Source: Chlamydia sp. BM-2023 (GTDB taxonomy: Bacteria; Chlamydiota; Chlamydiia; Chlamydiales; Chlamydiaceae). From it: a stretch of DNA of 64,000 nt. Below, piece by piece: positions 60,828-64,000 of the stretch. The translations under genes were made by a program, and so were the position numbers. The notes beneath the pieces are model-generated. The model ran no database searches. It was not told the DNA's origin and worked only from the letters and a program-made list of their open reading frames with translations. Positions within the stretch are counted from its first letter, which is position 1. Each line of letters opens with the position of its first letter. Where the stretch lies: contig NZ_CAXIED010000001.1 of the NCBI RefSeq assembly GCF_964023145.1, forward strand, positions 186,001 to 250,000, written 5' to 3'.

Positions 60828-61468
60828 AAACATTTACGTCCTGTGCCGCACGTTGGGAAACCGTCCTAGAAAGAATTGTTTCCTGCCATGAATTACATAG
60901 CAAATGGATCAACACATTGTCGTTTTTAGAGAACTGTGGAGCTAAAAAAATTTCCGCAAGTGAGCATCCTACGCAAGTAAAAAAAGAAGTGTTAAAACAT
61001 GCCGCTGAGGAATTCCGCCATGCTTTTTATTTAAAAACTCAAATTGCTAGGATTACTCACGAACCTTTTTTGAATTATTCTATTGAGAACATGCTCGGTG
61101 GAAATTCTATAAAATACTACTTACAGCTTTTAGATTTGCGCACATGCAAGGTTCTTAAAAACCAATACCATTTCTCAGGTCAAAAGTTAAAAACTACAGC
61201 ATATGTACTGGTAACTTCAGCTATCGAAATGCGCGCTTCTGAATTATATCCTATTTACCATGACGTGTTAAAATCCTCAGGAAGCAAAATCACTATAAAA
61301 TCGATAATTTTGGAAGAACAAGAACATCTAGAAGAAATGGAATCGGAATTGTCAACGATGCCTCAAGCTAGCGAATTACTTTCCTACGCATGTAAATTCG
61401 AAAGTGAGCTATGTCTACAGCTAATTAATTACTTAGAAAAGCACATTGAAAAACCCTGCCTAGTCTAG
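60809..61468 (+). CDS. Ferritin-like di-iron protein coupled to the biotin operon
   Basis: 219 residues, all helical. Candidate metal ligands follow the ferritin-like pattern: Glu41, then ExxH (Glu68, His71), Glu140 or Glu145, then ExxH (Glu170, His173). This spacing fits a four-helix di-iron oxygenase or oxidase rather than storage ferritin. A good AAGAGG site precedes the ATG and the gene overlaps bioA by 19 bases, so it is the fifth gene of the biotin operon. No bioC or bioH is present in the window; a role in making the pimeloyl precursor is possible but unproven. I do not know a named homologue. Confidence 0.75.
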   Translation: MLTNTIKTFTSCAARWETVLERIVSCHELHSKWINTLSFLENCGAKKISASEHPTQVKKEVLKHAAEEFRHAFYLKTQIARITHEPFLNYSIENMLGGNSIKYYLQLLDLRTCKVLKNQYHFSGQKLKTTAYVLVTSAIEMRASELYPIYHDVLKSSGSKITIKSIILEEQEHLEEMESELSTMPQASELLSYACKFESELCLQLINYLEKHIEKPCLV

Positions 61469-61470
61469 TG

Positions 61471-61491
61471 AGAAAATGGGGTGTATTTTCT
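61471..61491 (+). terminator. Weak hairpin after the biotin operon
   Basis: AGAAAAT and ATTTTCT form a 7-bp stem with a 7-base loop directly after the last stop codon of the biotin operon. No T run follows, so it is at best a weak terminator. Confidence 0.25.
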
Positions 61492-61551
61492 TGAATGATA
61501 AATAGAAATTCATGCAAGCTGCTGGGTAAAACAAAAATAAGTTAGCCAAAA

Positions 61552-62889
61552 ATGCTTGCTTATAAGATCTCTCCATCTTCCGTATATGGAAGTGTTATTG
61601 TTCCTCCATCGAAATCGCATACTTTGAGGGCAATTCTCTGGGCTTCGGTAGCAAAAGGAATTTCTACCGTACATAATTTCTTACCTTCTCCGGATTCTGA
61701 AATAATGATTCGAGCTTGTGAGAAATTAGGAGCAATAATTAAAAAAAAATCCTCATCCTTGAAAATTCTTGGAGCTCCACAACTATCTTTTCCAAAGAAC
61801 ACTACTCTTAATGCAGGAAGCTCGGGAATTGCTTTTCGTTTTCTGACAGCATTTTCAGCAATGTTTTCAGAACAAGTAACAATTACAGGCTCTCCTCAAT
61901 TACAACGTCGTCCTATTGCTCCTCTAATTCAAGCTCTAGAAAATTTCGGAGCTACTTTTTCTTATGAGGGGTCAACCAGCTCGCTACCTTTCACTATTTC
62001 AGGGCCGTTATCTTCAGGATATACCGAAGTTGCAGGAAATGATTCGCAATATGCTTCGGCGTTGGCAATAGCTTGCTCTTTAGCGGAAGGACCTTTTTCC
62101 TTTACCATTATCAACCCTAAAGAGCTCCCTTGGTTTAAACTGACATTATGGTGGTTAGATCAGCTATCCATTCCCTATTTACAATCTGGAGACACCTACT
62201 CATTCCCCGGGAAAGCTACTCCTCAGGGATTTTCTTATAGAGTAGATGGAGATTTCAGTAGCGCAGCATTTCTTGCTGTAGCTGCGCTACTTTCCAAATC
62301 TCCCTATCCCACCTACCTACATAACCTCAATTTAAATGATGTTCAGGGAGACAAAGAATTCTTTTCCCTCCTGCAAAACCTTGGCGCAGACATTGTATTC
62401 GAAAACAATCATATTGTTGTTTACCCATCTACAATTTCAGGCGGAAATATAGATATGGATCCATTTATTGATGCTCTTCCTATTTTAGCTGTTCTCTGTT
62501 GCTTTGCGACTTCTCCGTCCCATCTTTATAACGCTCAAGGAGCAAAAGATAAAGAAAGCGATCGGATTATCACTATCACCGAAGAATTACAAAAAATGGG
62601 AGCTTGTATTCAACCCTGCCACGATGGATTGCTTATTAACCCCAGCCCTTTATATGGAGCCTCTATGTACTCTCATGGGGATCACCGCATAGCTATGGCA
62701 CTATCGATAGCAGCAATGTATGCCTCGGGAGAAAGCACCATTTATGATACAGACTGTGTAAAAAAAACTTTTCCAAACTTCATTCCCACTCTACATTCCC
62801 TACATGCGCAGATCGAGGAGCATAATGAACATATTTCTATGCGGACTACCGACATCCGGGAAGACTCTGTTTGGCCGAGCCTTTGCTAA
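61552..62889 (+). CDS. aroA: 3-phosphoshikimate 1-carboxyvinyltransferase (EPSP synthase)
   Basis: Shikimate pathway enzyme that condenses shikimate 3-phosphate with phosphoenolpyruvate. 445 residues. Motifs: PPSKSHTLRA near residue 18, LNAGSSGIAFRF near 86, KDKESDRI near 338 and GDHRIAMAL near 379. It overlaps the shikimate kinase gene by 65 bases, a long overlap for this compact genome. Confidence 0.95.
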   Translation: MLAYKISPSSVYGSVIVPPSKSHTLRAILWASVAKGISTVHNFLPSPDSEIMIRACEKLGAIIKKKSSSLKILGAPQLSFPKNTTLNAGSSGIAFRFLTAFSAMFSEQVTITGSPQLQRRPIAPLIQALENFGATFSYEGSTSSLPFTISGPLSSGYTEVAGNDSQYASALAIACSLAEGPFSFTIINPKELPWFKLTLWWLDQLSIPYLQSGDTYSFPGKATPQGFSYRVDGDFSSAAFLAVAALLSKSPYPTYLHNLNLNDVQGDKEFFSLLQNLGADIVFENNHIVVYPSTISGGNIDMDPFIDALPILAVLCCFATSPSHLYNAQGAKDKESDRIITITEELQKMGACIQPCHDGLLINPSPLYGASMYSHGDHRIAMALSIAAMYASGESTIYDTDCVKKTFPNFIPTLHSLHAQIEEHNEHISMRTTDIREDSVWPSLC

Positions 62890-63346
62890 ATATCTTGCAG
62901 TTCCCTTCCTTGACATCGATGATTTCATTGTAAGTAACTATGGCAAAGGACTATATTGCTCTACGAGTAAAATTTTTCAAACTTTTGGAGAAGAGACGTT
63001 CTCATCTTGGGAAGTTGCCACTCTTCGTTCCCTAACTTCTGAAAATGGAGTAGTAGCCTTAGGCGGAGGGACTGTTATGCTTCAGGAAACATACGATATT
63101 ATTAAAGGCAAAGGGATCTTAGTCTATTTATCTCTTTCTTTGTCTATTATTCGTGAAAGACTTATTAAGCGCGGCCTCCCTGAAAGATTGAAAACAGCTA
63201 AAAATCTTGATGAAGTCTTACAACAACGTATAGACCGTATGCAGCGTATTGCTGATTACCTATTCCCTATCGATCACGTAGACCTCCTAAACGAGGAATC
63301 GTTGCTTACCGCATGTAAATCTCTTGATACCCTATTGAGCAAATGA
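62825..63346 (+). CDS. aroK: Shikimate kinase
   Basis: Phosphorylates shikimate. 173 residues. P-loop GLPTSGKT at residues 6-13, DIDDFI near 32, LGGGTV near 80 and the lid Arg region GLPERLK. GAGGAG lies 5 bases before ATG 62825; a longer frame to 62804 exists but lacks such a site. It overlaps aroA by 65 bases and aroC by 4 (ATGA). Confidence 0.94.
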   Translation: MNIFLCGLPTSGKTLFGRAFAKYLAVPFLDIDDFIVSNYGKGLYCSTSKIFQTFGEETFSSWEVATLRSLTSENGVVALGGGTVMLQETYDIIKGKGILVYLSLSLSIIRERLIKRGLPERLKTAKNLDEVLQQRIDRMQRIADYLFPIDHVDLLNEESLLTACKSLDTLLSK

Positions 63347-64000
63347 GAAATCGTTTCGGTTCTTTATTTTCTATAACCACGTGGGGAGAGTCTCATGGTC
63401 CCTCCATAGGTGTTGTTATAGACGGATGTCCCGCAGGATTAGATCTTAATCCTGAGGATTTTGTCCCTGCCATGTCGCGAAGAGCTCCAGGAAAACCCGG
63501 AACATCCTCGCGTAAAGAAAAGGACGTTGTCCATATTCTTTCTGGGGTATACCAAGGGAAAACCACGGGAGCTCCTATTTCACTGCAGATTTTTAATACT
63601 GATGTGGATAGCTCTCCCTATCTTTCTCAAGATGATCGTTATCGACCAGGTCATGGACAATTTGCTTACGAAAAAAAATATGGGATAGTCAACCCTTTAG
63701 GAGGAGGGAGATCCTCAGCAAGAGAAACAGCATGTCGAGTAGCCGCTGGTGTTGTCGCTGCGAAATTCCTAGCTCTCTATGAAATTTTTAGCTTAGCTTT
63801 CTTATCGAAAATTGGACATGCGGTTATTGAAGAATATCCGGATTTTTCAAAAGAACTTGCTCAAAGCGTCTATACGTCTCCCTTTTTATCTCCAATAGCA
63901 AATGCAACTATTCATCAAATATTAACAGATATAACAGAACAACAGGACTCTTTAGGAGGCGTAGTATCTTTTATTACTTCTCCTATTCATGAAAGCTTGG
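63343..64000 (+). CDS. aroC: Chorismate synthase, N-terminal part (cut by window edge)
   Basis: Converts EPSP to chorismate, requiring reduced FMN. The frame opens at the ATGA overlap with the shikimate kinase stop codon and runs off the right edge after about 219 residues. Signature motifs are visible: [10 protein letters not shown] at residues 14-23, [15 protein letters not shown] near 100, and [16 protein letters not shown] near 121. Confidence 0.95.
   Translation, partial: MRNRFGSLFSITTWGESHGPSIGVVIDGCPAGLDLNPEDFVPAMSRRAPGKPGTSSRKEKDVVHILSGVYQGKTTGAPISLQIFNTDVDSSPYLSQDDRYRPGHGQFAYEKKYGIVNPLGGGRSSARETACRVAAGVVAAKFLALYEIFSLAFLSKIGHAVIEEYPDFSKELAQSVYTSPFLSPIANATIHQILTDITEQQDSLGGVVSFITSPIHESL

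Noticed and set aside
1..64000. CRISPR arrays, insertion sequences, prophage or integrase genes
   Set aside because: No regularly spaced repeats, transposase motifs, terminal inverted repeats or integrase motifs were seen anywhere in the window.

Overview
The window is a 64 kb stretch of a Chlamydia chromosome. Several things show this: the double-length UvrA, the short V-type ATPase operon (E, a DUF2764-like protein, A, B, D, I, K), PknD next to ValS, the gene order rplKAJL-rpoBC-tal, and a low-GC, gene-dense layout. A complete biotin operon, an aromatic amino acid hydroxylase and a Cdu-type protease together argue against C. trachomatis. They point to the former Chlamydophila group (psittaci, abortus, felis, caviae or pecorum-like). 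The species cannot be fixed from the sequence alone.

Layout. 1-5.9 kb: the cytochrome bd oxidase genes cydA and cydB (minus strand; cydB runs off the left edge), divergent from the c-di-AMP synthase dacA, its YbbR partner, an LpxL/HtrB-type acyltransferase and a small membrane protein. 6-18.8 kb: pyruvate kinase, the 1809-residue UvrA, PknD kinase and ValS. 18.8-27 kb: the V-ATPase operon. 27-29.3 kb: a secreted basic protein, a small Cys-rich protein and transaldolase. 29.4-42.3 kb: the transcription and translation core, reading leftwards from infA, tRNA-Thr, tuf, tRNA-Trp, secE, nusG, rplK, rplA, rplJ and rplL to rpoB and rpoC.

42.5-48.7 kb is accessory: Inc-like membrane proteins, tRNA-CAT, the biotin transporter gene bioY, a two-part gene split by a 13-base poly-G tract, and an exported helical protein. 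48.8-52.9 kb carries the diaminopimelate/aspartate genes dapA, lysC, asd and dapB. 53.1-61.5 kb is a second accessory block: aromatic amino acid hydroxylase, a YhhQ/VUT-type transporter, a Cdu-like Ulp1-fold protease, an exported atypical SDR protein, then bioB-bioF-bioD-bioA and a fifth overlapping gene for a ferritin-like di-iron protein. The shikimate genes aroA, aroK and aroC (cut by the right edge) close the window.

Most interesting: (1) the poly-G tract at 46327-46339. The two flanking reading frames join into one 563-residue protein if a single G is added, so this looks like a phase-variable switch. (2) The ferritin-like protein coupled to the biotin operon, a candidate for the unexplained pimelate step. 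(3) The exported SDR protein that lacks the usual Tyr-x3-Lys pair. (4) The UvrA tandem fusion whose second half has lost its ABC signature motifs. Family names come from recognising motifs by eye; no database search was run.
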